From the NCBI GenBank assembly GCA_965217615.1, contig CBDCIT010000048.1, forward strand, positions 1 through 64,000: a stretch of DNA of 64,000 nt. Reading direction: 5' to 3'. Positions 50,282 through 59,184 of this stretch are shown here, piece by piece. A program made the translations under genes and the position numbers. This DNA comes from CAVOAK01 sp965217615. Its GTDB lineage: Bacteria > Pseudomonadota > Alphaproteobacteria > UBA8366 > CAVOAK01. Below the pieces are notes generated by a model, which searched no databases, had not been told where the DNA came from, and worked only from the letters and a program-made list of their open reading frames with translations. Each line of letters opens with the position of its first letter. The stretch's first letter is position 1.

Positions 50282-51675
50282 GGCTGTGTCTCGAAAGTGG
50301 TGGAAATTTGAGGATGGCGTAATCTCCGGGTGACAAGACAACCACCCAACCGGCGGCTAGCACCGCCAAGGAGATCACGCCATGAAGAACACTACCGAGA
50401 CTTCGGCGCTTTCGCTACTGGCCAATGACGCCGGCTATGATCCGCTCGAGGACCGGCTGCGGGAGAACATCAGATCCACGATCGAGGCCGTTTTTGAGGA
50501 GGAACTTGCGCAGTTTCTCGGGCGCTGCCGATACGGTCGAGAGGACGCGCTTCGGCAAGGGTATCGGAACGGGCACCGGGAGCGGCAACTGACGGGGACA
50601 TTCGGGACCGAGAGGGTGAGCGTGCCGCGTGCACGGATCGTTGAGGAAGACGGTCGGGCGTCGGAATGGCGTTCGCGGGCGCTGCCGCGCTACCAGCGGC
50701 TGACCAGAAAGGCCGAGGCGCTGATCGCTTCGGTGTATCTGTCCGGAACCAACACGCGGCGGGTGAAACGCGCGCTGTTCGGGCTCTTCCGGGGTGCTGT
50801 GAGCAAGGACGTTGTGAGCCGGGCGTGGCGCAAGGTGAAGGTCGATTGGGACGCCTGGTGCAGCCGTGGCCTCGCGGATGAGGATATCGTTCGGCTGATC
50901 CTTGACGGCACTGTGATCAAGACCCGACTGGATCGCAAGGCCACCAACATCTCGGTTCTCGCGGCTATAGGGGTGCGCCGGGATGGCCAGAAGGTCTTGC
51001 TTTCGATCGGGAATATGGGCGGAGAAAGCCAGGCGGCGTGGCGCCAGTTCCTCGACGACCTTGATGCGCGTGGACTGAAACGGCCCGGGTTTGTCATCGT
51101 CGATGGCGCGCCGGGACTGGAGGCGGCTCTGTCGGCGCTTTGGGGCGATGACCTTCCCGTTCAACGCTGCACCGTGCACAAGCACCGCAACCTTCTGGGT
51201 CATGCTCCCAAACACATGCATGACGAGCTGAGCGAAGATTACCGCGATATGATCTATGCCGACACTGCCTCCGAGGTGGAAACCCGCCACAAGGCGTTTG
51301 TCCGCAAGTGGCGGCTGAAATGCAGGGCCGTCGCGGACAGCCTCGCAGAAGCGGGCGACAAGCTCTTTACCTTCACGCGCCTGTCCAAGAGCCAATGGAA
51401 ATCAGCCCGAACGACCAACGCCATTGAGCGTCTCAACGAGGAGTTCAAGCGCCGGATCAAAACACAGACCGTGCTGCCGTGTCCCGAAACAGTGCCGATG
51501 CTCCTCTGGGCGCTCCTCGCTTCCGGCCAAATCCAGATGCGCAAAGTCGATGGATGGGAAACCCTCGATCAGCTAATCGCCGACGAAACCCTTGACCGAG
51601 CGGTCTGACCGCCGCAAAACTCAGCCCGCTCGGAGAGGCGCCAAAACCAATTCCCACCACTTTCGAGACACAACC
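50282..51675 (+). mobile_element. IS256-family insertion sequence, copy 2 (1394 bp)
   Basis: Inverted repeats as in copies 1 and 3. A perfect 8-bp target repeat CCTGGGCG flanks it (50274-50281 and 51676-51683), so it is a simple transposition. Orientation is opposite to copies 1 and 3. Confidence 0.95.
50382..51608 (+). CDS. IS256-family transposase (copy 2)
   Basis: Intact 408-residue mutator-type transposase, near-identical to copy 1 (His for Arg near EVETRHKAF, Val for Ala at the last residue). The DDE residues are kept. The start is 100 bp inside the left end. Confidence 0.97.
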   Translation: MKNTTETSALSLLANDAGYDPLEDRLRENIRSTIEAVFEEELAQFLGRCRYGREDALRQGYRNGHRERQLTGTFGTERVSVPRARIVEEDGRASEWRSRALPRYQRLTRKAEALIASVYLSGTNTRRVKRALFGLFRGAVSKDVVSRAWRKVKVDWDAWCSRGLADEDIVRLILDGTVIKTRLDRKATNISVLAAIGVRRDGQKVLLSIGNMGGESQAAWRQFLDDLDARGLKRPGFVIVDGAPGLEAALSALWGDDLPVQRCTVHKHRNLLGHAPKHMHDELSEDYRDMIYADTASEVETRHKAFVRKWRLKCRAVADSLAEAGDKLFTFTRLSKSQWKSARTTNAIERLNEEFKRRIKTQTVLPCPETVPMLLWALLASGQIQMRKVDGWETLDQLIADETLDRAV

Positions 51676-51783
51676 CCTGGGCGGATCGTCGATCTGAGCC
51701 GGATATGCGTAGTGGAGTCAAAGCATTGGCAGATATCATTGTCTTCGGACACATCCTCGAAGGCCAGCCCTACGTCCGGACAT

Positions 51784-53130
51784 TGTCGATAACAAACTGA
51801 GTTGACCGCTTTATGTACCATATGAATTGACCGCTTCTGTTGTGGTGGTTTGGCTCGGTCGCGTCGAAGCGGGTCACGCGGCCTGGAGCCTGTCGTCGTC
51901 GATGGTTTCGCCGTCGGCGCGGTAGCGCGCCAGACACCTGGGTCCGTGGAAGACGGCCAGGTGGCCGTCGGGATATTCGTGCACCCGGACCTGCGCCTTG
52001 ACGTAGTGGTGGCGGTGGCGATCGGCCGGGATCTGCAGCGTGCGGTTCTTGTAGCGCACGGTGTTGTCGCCCGCGACGACGCGGTCCTCCTGGGCGCAGA
52101 GGATGTCCTCGAGCGTGCCGGCAAAAGCCACGAAGGCCGAGCCGGTGTCCGCGGCCGGGCGGGCGAAGCGGGCGTTGTGCGCCGGCCAGAAGAGCTCCTC
52201 GAGAAAGCGATTGGCCTCGGCCATGGTGGCGATCCCGGCGAGGCGCAGCTCCTGGGGCAGGCGCTTCTGCAAGGTCCCGAACATGCGCTCCGAGCGGCCC
52301 CGGGCCTGCGGCGAATAGGCCGCGATCAACTCGATGCCGAGCTGCGCCAAGGCCCGGCCGATCTGGGTCGGGTTGTCCTTGTCCACACCGCCGCCTGCCT
52401 CGGGCGTGTGCCAGTAGTGCGAGGCCCGATCGGCGTAGAGCGAGCAGAACAGCCCGTTTTCGGCGATCACCTCCCGAGCCCGCGGAACGTGCTCATCGTG
52501 CCCTCCTCGGCAACGAAGAAGCCCGAATAGACCTCCGATGTCGCATCGTCCATGGTCACGATCAGATCCCACCACTGGCCCGCAACCCACTCGTGGCTCG
52601 AGCCGTCCTGGTGCAGCAGCATCCCCACCACCGGTCGGCGCGGCCGCTTCCGGCGGTGCGCCCCGCGCCTGGGCGCCGGCTTGATCTTGCCGTGCGCCTG
52701 CAAGCTCAGGCGAAGCCAGTTGTAGCTCAGCCCGAAGCCATGCTCGCAGACCAGCTTCTCGTGGAAGTGCTTGGCCGTGAAGTCCGGGTAGCGCGTCTCG
52801 AACAGCTCCAGCACCCGCATCACCTCGTCCACCGGCGCGCGGCGCGCCGAGACCCGCCCAAGGCGCCGGTCGTACAAACCCGCGGCACCCTCGGCCTCAT
52901 AGCGCTCCCGCCAGCGCCGGAACGTCCGCTCCGACATGCCCAGGATCTCCGAGGCCTCGGCCTGGCTCAAATCACCCCGATAACAACGTCCGTAGACATC
53001 CTCGAACTTCATCAATCTCAGTCCCTGCAACTGCTCCGTCCGGCGCATCCGATTCCTCCAGATTTGGAGGAAATCTAAAACCGGACAGATCATCTGTTAC
53101 ATAGACCGGTCATATCGTGTGTTAGCGACA
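51784..53130 (-). mobile_element. IS1202/ISNCY-type insertion sequence, copy C (1347 bp)
   Basis: Ends match copies A and B. A perfect 17-bp target repeat GCCCTACGTCCGGACAT flanks it (51767-51783 and 53131-53147). It is almost identical to copy B, so movement is recent. Confidence 0.88.
51874..53048 (-). pseudogene. IS1202/ISNCY-type transposase, copy C, one frameshift
   Basis: Same two-part structure as copy B: HTH part from ATG 53048 ending TMSTFRGLGR, then the catalytic part in another frame to 51874. It carries the same missing base as copies A and B, and one private change (AAGL for AEGL in the HTH part). Confidence 0.8.
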
Positions 53131-53187
53131 GCCCTACGTCCGGACATGGGAATGTATTTCGGCGCCCACACACCACCGCGCCGCCCG

Positions 53188-53853
53188 TCAGGGCCGGTTG
53201 TCGTCATCGAGGTTAATGGCTTCATCTTCTTCGACGGCCTCGAACAGCGGCTCGCTATCCTCTTCATCGCCGTCACCAGATGCGTCATCGGCATCCGGTC
53301 CGGCCGTGATCGCGGACCAAACCTGACGACGATCCAGCAATCCCGCCGCCTTGAGTTCCTCTAACCCGGGCAAGGCCTCAAGGCTTTCGAGTCCGAATTG
53401 GTCGAGAAATGCGTCTGCCGTCCCCCATGTGACCGGCCGACCCGGCGTGCGGCGCCGGCCACGCGGTTTGATCCAGTCAAGCTCAAGCAGGATATCGAGC
53501 GTGCCCCGACCCAGGCTAACTCCCCGCATCTCCTCTATCTCCGCGCGCGTGATCGGCTGGTGATAGGCGATGATACCGAGCGTTTCCACGGCCGCGCGCG
53601 ACAATCGGCGCGGCAGTGTTACCTCGAGTCGCAAGAAGGACGTCAGATCCGCCGCGGTGCGAAATGCCCAGCGGTCGCCACTGCGCATCAGGTTGACGCC
53701 CCGCGACGCATATTGCGCCTGCAGCTCCTCCAGCAGACTCGTCAATTCCACGTCCTCGGGCAGGCGTTGCGCGAGGATGCGTTCACGCAGCGGCTCGGCA
53801 CTTGCGAACAAGACTGCTTCGAGAATACGGAGCATCTGTGCCCGTTCCACCAA
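53188..53853 (-). CDS. scpB: Segregation and condensation protein ScpB
   Basis: 221 residues, winged-helix kleisin partner of SMC. Motifs: ILEAVLFASAEPL, LSRAAVETLGIIAYHQPITR, EIEEMRGVSLGRGTLDILLE, RTPGRPVTWGTADAFLDQFG. An acidic C-terminal tail follows. Its start codon directly follows the scpA stop. Confidence 0.96.
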   Translation of the reverse strand: MVERAQMLRILEAVLFASAEPLRERILAQRLPEDVELTSLLEELQAQYASRGVNLMRSGDRWAFRTAADLTSFLRLEVTLPRRLSRAAVETLGIIAYHQPITRAEIEEMRGVSLGRGTLDILLELDWIKPRGRRRTPGRPVTWGTADAFLDQFGLESLEALPGLEELKAAGLLDRRQVWSAITAGPDADDASGDGDEEDSEPLFEAVEEDEAINLDDDNRP

Positions 53854-54681
53854 CTAGCCTCCTTTGCCGTTCGAGCCGGCACCTGCCGCACGCAGATAAA
53901 TCGGCGCAAATGGACCGGCTTGGCGCATTTCGGCCTGGCCTTGGCGTACAAGTTCAAGGCTCGCGGCAAATGTGGCAGCCAGCATCGACCGCCCGACAAC
54001 GCCGTCCTGCAAATCTGCCGGCAAAAACGACGCGAGGCTCGTCCAGTTTGGGGCATCGGACATCATTCCCGTCAGCCGCCGCAGGGCTTGCTCCATGGAA
54101 ACGAGCTCAGCCGGGGCAATGTGGAGCATCGTTGCCGACAATCTGCCGCGCTGATCCGCATAGCCGCGGAGTATGTCGAAGAGCGAGATCTCGATGACAT
54201 AGCGCTTGTCCAGCGCGAAGGTTTCCGGCATGCCACGCGGGAAGAAGTCACGACCGAGTCGTGGACGTTCGAGAAGCCGCTGACCAGCGTCTTGCATGGC
54301 TTCCAGACGTTGCAGCTGGAACCGCAGCATCATGGCAAGTTCTGCCCCGCTCGGTTCTTCTTCGCCCGCCGGCGGCGGCAGCAACAGCCGAGACTTCAAG
54401 TAGGCGAGCCAAGCAGCCATCACCAAATAGTCCGCCGCTATCTCAAGCTGCAGCTGGCGCATTTCGGAGACGAATTCGAGGTACTGGTCTGCCAGGGCGA
54501 GAATCGAAATCTTGGAAAGGTCGACCTTCTGGTCCCGGGCAAGCGTCAGCAGAACGTCAATCGGCCCTTCATAGCCATCGAGGTCGAGGACAAGTTGTGC
54601 CTCTCGATGTTCGGCGTAGTCCGGCCTTTCGTTCTCAAACGGCTCGTCTTCGTTTGGTATATCTGCCGATTGCATATTCAA
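53854..54681 (-). CDS. scpA: Segregation and condensation protein ScpA
   Basis: 275 residues, kleisin of the SMC-ScpAB complex. N-terminal domain: DLDGYEGPIDVLLTLARDQK and VDLSKISILALADQYLEFV; middle: ADYLVMAAWLAYLKSRLLLP; C-terminal winged helix ends in ASLELVRQGQAEMRQAGPFA. Order scpA-scpB is standard. Confidence 0.96.
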   Translation of the reverse strand: MNMQSADIPNEDEPFENERPDYAEHREAQLVLDLDGYEGPIDVLLTLARDQKVDLSKISILALADQYLEFVSEMRQLQLEIAADYLVMAAWLAYLKSRLLLPPPAGEEEPSGAELAMMLRFQLQRLEAMQDAGQRLLERPRLGRDFFPRGMPETFALDKRYVIEISLFDILRGYADQRGRLSATMLHIAPAELVSMEQALRRLTGMMSDAPNWTSLASFLPADLQDGVVGRSMLAATFAASLELVRQGQAEMRQAGPFAPIYLRAAGAGSNGKGG

Positions 54682-54793
54682 ACCTAGCAGACCGTTGACC
54701 GCCGATGGCGACGATCTTCTCTCGCGGCAATCGCCGTCTGTTTTTCTACGTGGTTAGCCAATTCGCAAGCCAACACAATGTGGGTGCCGCACA

Positions 54794-55489
54794 TTATCGC
54801 GCGCCGGTGAGGACGGCTATCGCGTTCGCTAAGAAGTTTACCGGTTCCATAACAATCCATACGAAGATGTTGAAGTCGAAACCAACGAACTTACCGACTG
54901 CCGGCAGAATAAAAATGAAGGCAATGATGATGAACAGTCCGTGTCGTTCGAGCTTGGCGAGCGGCCGGGCGAGTGCATCTGGAAGCAGGCCGACAGCGAC
55001 GCGTCCACCATCGAGCGGCGGCAACGGCAGCATGTTGAAGACCGCGAGGACGATATTCAGCATCATCGAGTTGGACAGATTTCGCGCCGCCCAAAGTTGG
55101 ATCGACTCCGGCAGGGCGGGCACAACGTGGAACAACAGCGCAGAGATTACCGCAAGACCGAGATTTGTCATCCGCCCGGCAGCAGCGACGAGCACCATGT
55201 CGCGGCGTGGGGAGTTCAGCCGACTGAAGTTGACCGGCACCGGTTTTGCCCAGCCGAACAGAAACGGCGCACGCACGATCACGAGCAACGCCGGCAGGAT
55301 GACCGTTCCCATCCCATCAACATGGCGCAACGGATTGAAGCTCACGTGGCCGAGCCGATAAGCAGTGTCATCACCCAGCTTCCAGGCGACCCAACCATGA
55401 GCGGCCTCATGCAATGTAATGGCAAGAAGAACTGGTAACACCCAGAGCGATGCCGTGTAGGCGAACTGTGCAAGAAATTCGATGCCCAT
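54794..55489 (-). CDS. Site-2 protease family M50 membrane metalloprotease
   Basis: 231 residues, five to six membrane helices. Zinc motif HEAAH in LLAITLHEAAHGWVAWKLGD and the second metal site NMLPLPPLDGGRV. It belongs to the short M50 group related to rhomboid-unrelated SpoIVFB/Rip proteases without a PDZ domain. The substrate is unknown. In many proteobacteria it is found between nagZ and scpA, as here. Start at 55489 chosen (MGIEFLAQ); 55507 also in frame. Confidence 0.9.
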   Translation of the reverse strand: MGIEFLAQFAYTASLWVLPVLLAITLHEAAHGWVAWKLGDDTAYRLGHVSFNPLRHVDGMGTVILPALLVIVRAPFLFGWAKPVPVNFSRLNSPRRDMVLVAAAGRMTNLGLAVISALLFHVVPALPESIQLWAARNLSNSMMLNIVLAVFNMLPLPPLDGGRVAVGLLPDALARPLAKLERHGLFIIIAFIFILPAVGKFVGFDFNIFVWIVMEPVNFLANAIAVLTGAR

Positions 55490-55503
55490 CGCTAAGTCCC
55501 CCT

Positions 55504-56538
55504 TCAAGCCCGCGCGAGAAGCGCATCCCGGCGCTTCGCCAGGTCGTCCGGCGCAGGAGTGTCCCCGACGCGCCTCGTATTAAGCAGTTGCTCCGCGACG
55601 CCCCATCGCTCAAGCCCCACATCGCTCACCGGTTCGCAAACCGCCGCGAGCGATCTCATCTCCGCCGAATCCGCGTTGCAATGGAGCACCAGATCGCATC
55701 CTGCCTGCAACGCGGCCACCGTCCGCTCGCCAAGATCAGCATAACCCGCATCAAGCGCGTGCATGGAAATATCGTCGCTAAGCAACAATCCCTCGAATCC
55801 GATGTCTTTGCGAATCACGTCCTCGATCAGCCCCGCAGAAACGGTCGCCGGCGTGGGGCCGTCGACATCGGTGTAGCCGACATGCGCAGTCATCGCCAAC
55901 GGCATGTCGCAGAGTTTCCGAAATGGCAGAAAGTCCGCTGCAACGAGCTCGGGCTTACGGAGGTCAACTCGGGGCAAGGCTTGATGGCTATCGACCTTTG
56001 CGTGCCCATGACCGGGAATGTGCTTTAGAACCGGCAGCACGCCGCTCGCCAGCAACCCATCGCAATAGGCCCGACCCAACATCGCCACGATATGCGGATC
56101 GTCCGAGAATGCGCGGTCGCCGATTACTGTATGCGCGCCCTCAACTGCGACGTCCAACACCGGTGCGCAATTGACCGAGATAGCGAGCGCGTTGAGTTCG
56201 TGAGCGATCAGGCAGGCTTGTGCGTACATCGCCTCGCAGGCGGCGTCTGAATCATCTAGGGCTAGGCGCCCAAAATTCGCCGCCGGGGGAAATACCGGCC
56301 AGTGCGGCGGGCCGAGTCGCGCAACTCTGCCCCCCTCCTGATCGATAAAGATCGGCGACTCGGCTCGTCCTACGGATGTCTTGAGTTGATCGACGAGGGC
56401 GCGTATCTGCGTCGGCGATTCAACATTTCGCTTAAACAGAATGAAGCCGAAGGGCGGACAGCGCTCAAAAAACTCGGCTTCGTCTTTACTTAGGCTCAGA
56501 CCGACACAACCGAATATTGCGGCTAGCGGTCGCCCCAA
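55504..56538 (-). CDS. nagZ: Beta-N-acetylhexosaminidase NagZ
   Basis: Cytosolic glycosidase of peptidoglycan recycling. About 344 residues. Motifs: FGCVGLSLSKDEAEFF, FILFKRNVESP, IFIDQEGGRVARL, NCAPVLDVA, and the substrate/catalytic loop LKHIPGHGHAKVDSHQALP, then LLSDDISM (nucleophile Asp). No ATG fits; TTG 56538, one base after the SPOR gene stop, gives the family N-terminus MGRPLAAIFGCVGLS. TTG 56553 is an alternative. Confidence 0.92.
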   Translation of the reverse strand: MGRPLAAIFGCVGLSLSKDEAEFFERCPPFGFILFKRNVESPTQIRALVDQLKTSVGRAESPIFIDQEGGRVARLGPPHWPVFPPAANFGRLALDDSDAACEAMYAQACLIAHELNALAISVNCAPVLDVAVEGAHTVIGDRAFSDDPHIVAMLGRAYCDGLLASGVLPVLKHIPGHGHAKVDSHQALPRVDLRKPELVAADFLPFRKLCDMPLAMTAHVGYTDVDGPTPATVSAGLIEDVIRKDIGFEGLLLSDDISMHALDAGYADLGERTVAALQAGCDLVLHCNADSAEMRSLAAVCEPVSDVGLERWGVAEQLLNTRRVGDTPAPDDLAKRRDALLARA

Positions 56539-56539
56539 G

Positions 56540-57433
56540 CTATGGCTGGACAACCAGACACCCCACCTTGCGTTGTTTGAGCTTGTCACAAAGCGCACTG
56601 GCCGCCTCGCGACTGGGCAAGGGTCCTGCCTGGACACGGTAAAAGATGCCTCGGCTCCCAAGATCCGCACGGTCAACGACCAGCGTCAGCGAACCCAGGA
56701 TATCATTATGCTGCTCTACCCGGCGGCTCCACTCGATGTTCGCGGCCTCGGGGTTGGTCATCGAAGCGATTTGGATACGAAAGGCTGTCTTAGGGACGAC
56801 CGGCAACGTTGGTGCGCGTGCGAGTACCGTAGGTTTTGCCGGTTCGGCCGGCGGCGTCGCCGTTTGTTGGGGTTGAGTAGCCAGTCTTGGCGGCGGCGGG
56901 GCAACTACTGGAGTTTTTGGAGGCAGAGGCGGTGTTGACGGCGCTGTCGTGGCAGGAGGCGCGGGCGTCGCGGGCGGTGGCGGCGCGGCGGCGGCTTGCT
57001 TGGCGCTCACGCTGGCGGCAGGTACCGACAGCTTTGGCGGGGTTGCCGGTACGGCGGCTGGCGGCGGCACGCTCACAGTCGGCTTCGGAAGTGGTGCTTC
57101 TGGCGGCGGCAGCAACCGCTCAACCGCCTCGCCCACCTGTTGCTTGCCGATTTGGTTATAGACCAGCTTATCCTGGTGCGGCACATCCAGTCCGCCAGGA
57201 CTCTGTGGCGGTACTTTGCTCGGGCCTTTGGATCTCAGGACCGGTGCGGCATCCTCACTGCCCTCTTGGACGCCCTGGTTGTAGGCATAGACGACGATGA
57301 CACCAAAGCTTAGCAGGGCAATGACGGCGACAATCGCTGGAAGAAGTCTTGATGACCCTTTTGCCGGCGCGCCAGCCTTGCCATCGATCTCTGCCAGTTC
57401 TGCATCCAGCGAATCGAAATCGGACGGCATCAA
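56540..57433 (-). CDS. SPOR-domain cell-division-associated membrane protein
   Basis: 297 residues: cytosolic N-terminus, one membrane helix (LLPAIVAVIALLSFGVIVVYAY), a Pro/Ala-rich periplasmic linker (about residues 110-215), and a C-terminal SPOR domain (FRIQIASMTNPEAANIEWSR, FYRVQAGPLPSREAASALC). SPOR domains bind denuded glycan strands at the septum. The gene is always between argS and nagZ in this lineage. Confidence 0.92.
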   Translation of the reverse strand: MMPSDFDSLDAELAEIDGKAGAPAKGSSRLLPAIVAVIALLSFGVIVVYAYNQGVQEGSEDAAPVLRSKGPSKVPPQSPGGLDVPHQDKLVYNQIGKQQVGEAVERLLPPPEAPLPKPTVSVPPPAAVPATPPKLSVPAASVSAKQAAAAPPPPATPAPPATTAPSTPPLPPKTPVVAPPPPRLATQPQQTATPPAEPAKPTVLARAPTLPVVPKTAFRIQIASMTNPEAANIEWSRRVEQHNDILGSLTLVVDRADLGSRGIFYRVQAGPLPSREAASALCDKLKQRKVGCLVVQP

Positions 57434-59184
57434 CGCATCTCCTCGACCGGCGCGACACCCATTATATCTAGGCCCGAGGCAATCACCGTCTCAACTCCCC
57501 TCACCAGGGCCAAATGCGCGGACGTTAGCGGTTCGTCGTCCTCGACAATAAAGCGCAACGAAGACTCATCCTTGCCCTTTGTCCAAAGTCCATGAAATGC
57601 GGCAGCAAGATCATAAAGGTAGAATGCCACCCTGTGCGGTTCATGAGCTTCCGCCGCCGCCTCGACAAGGCGCGGCCACGCGGCCAACATCTTGATCAGA
57701 CCAAGCTCTGACTCGTCCGTCAAGCGGCTGAGATCGACCGCAGCGAGCGTATCGCGTTCGACGTCGAGCCCCTTGAAGGCAGCCCTTGCCATGCGCAGCA
57801 CCGATCGGCAACGCGCGTGGGCATATTGCACATAGAAGACCGAATTTTCACGTGACTGCTCGGTCGCGCGCGCTAGGTCAAATTCAAGTTGTGCGTCATT
57901 CCGACGGGTCAGCATGATGAAGCGAACAACATCGCGGCCGACCAGGTCGACAAGCTCTTGCAGCGTAACGTAGGTTCCCGCGCGCTTCGACATCTTCGCC
58001 GGCTTCCCGCGCTCCATCAGCTTGACGATCTGGCAAATCTTCACGTCGACCGCGGCTCTGCCGTCGGTTAACGCTTTCATGGCAGCTTGCATACGCTTTA
58101 CGTAACCGCCGTGATCCGCCCCCCAGATGTTGATCAGCGTTGGCGACCCGCGTTGATATTTGTCCAGGTGATAGGCGATATCGGCGGCGAAATATGTCCA
58201 GCTTCCGTCCGACTTCCTGAGCGGCCGGTCCGTGTCGTCGCCAAACTCTGTCGCTTTGAACAGCGTTTGCGGACGCGGCTCCCAGTCCTCCGGCTGCTTG
58301 CCCTTGGGTGCTTCCAGCGTTCCCGTATAGAGAAGTCCTTTGTCCTCAAGGATTTTCAGCACCTGATCCACGCGGCCGGCGTCGACGATCGCGCGTTCCG
58401 AAGTAAAGACATCATGGCCTACGCCGATGGAATCGAGGTCGGCGCCGATCTGCGACATCATCCGATCGACGGCGAAGTCGCGAACCTCGCCAAGCCACTC
58501 CTCCTCCGGCTTGCCACGCCAACGATCCGCAACCTTTTCCGCAAGGTCGCGGCCAACGGGCAACAGATAGTCGCCGGGATAGAGAGTTTCGGGAAACGGT
58601 CCGATATCCTCACCCAATGCCTCGCGATACCGCAAGTGGACCGAGCGCGCGAGAGCGTCAACTTGGCCCCCCGCATCGTTGACATAATACTCTCGGCACA
58701 CCTCGTATCCGGCCTTTTCCAGAAGCGAGCAGAGCGCATCTCCGACAACCGCACCGCGCGCATGCCCGACGTGAAGCGGCCCTGTGGGATTTGTTGAAAC
58801 AAATTCGACGTTGACGTGCTGGCCTTGTCCCAGAGTCGATGCGCCGTAGGCGACGCCGGCCCGCAGGACGGCGCTTAGGCAGTCTCGCCAGACTTCGTCG
58901 CTTAACCGTGCATTGATAAAGCCCGGGCCGGCAACGTCGGTAGAGCAAATCGATGAGGAACGGGTCAGTTTCTCGGCGATTAGTGCGGCAAGGTCACGCG
59001 GCTTCATCGCCGCAGACTTAGCCAAGACCATAGCCGCGTTCGTCGAGAGGTCGCCATGCGCCGGGTCGCGCGGCGCCTCGACGCTGATGCGCGAGCGATC
59101 GAGACCAGACGGCACCGCACCGGCCTTCGCCAACTCTTCAATTAACTTAACAATCTCATCTCGGAATATATTGTAAATATTCAT
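57430..59184 (-). CDS. argS: Arginyl-tRNA synthetase
   Basis: 584 residues, class I. N-terminal tRNA-binding domain, HIGH-type motif HVGHARGAVVGDAL, KMSK-type motif PAKMSKRAGTYVTLQEL and the C-terminal DALR domain (ARCRSVLRMARA). Overlaps dgt and the SPOR gene by 4 bases each. Confidence 0.98.
   Translation of the reverse strand: MNIYNIFRDEIVKLIEELAKAGAVPSGLDRSRISVEAPRDPAHGDLSTNAAMVLAKSAAMKPRDLAALIAEKLTRSSSICSTDVAGPGFINARLSDEVWRDCLSAVLRAGVAYGASTLGQGQHVNVEFVSTNPTGPLHVGHARGAVVGDALCSLLEKAGYEVCREYYVNDAGGQVDALARSVHLRYREALGEDIGPFPETLYPGDYLLPVGRDLAEKVADRWRGKPEEEWLGEVRDFAVDRMMSQIGADLDSIGVGHDVFTSERAIVDAGRVDQVLKILEDKGLLYTGTLEAPKGKQPEDWEPRPQTLFKATEFGDDTDRPLRKSDGSWTYFAADIAYHLDKYQRGSPTLINIWGADHGGYVKRMQAAMKALTDGRAAVDVKICQIVKLMERGKPAKMSKRAGTYVTLQELVDLVGRDVVRFIMLTRRNDAQLEFDLARATEQSRENSVFYVQYAHARCRSVLRMARAAFKGLDVERDTLAAVDLSRLTDESELGLIKMLAAWPRLVEAAAEAHEPHRVAFYLYDLAAAFHGLWTKGKDESSLRFIVEDDEPLTSAHLALVRGVETVIASGLDIMGVAPVEEMR

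Larger units (their letters stand above)
50109..53187. other. Native tatA-scpB intergenic region, split by two insertion sequences
   Basis: Removing IS256 copy 2, IS1202 copy C and one copy of each target repeat leaves about 313 bp of native sequence (50109-50281, 51684-51783, 53148-53187). I find no gene in it. It must carry the tatABC promoter on the minus strand unless tatA is read from the scp operon upstream. Confidence 0.6.

Noticed and set aside
51700..53230. A plus-strand frame formed across the IS1202 copy C target site after removing the element
   Set aside because: It has no ribosome-binding site, runs antisense into scpB and resembles no protein.
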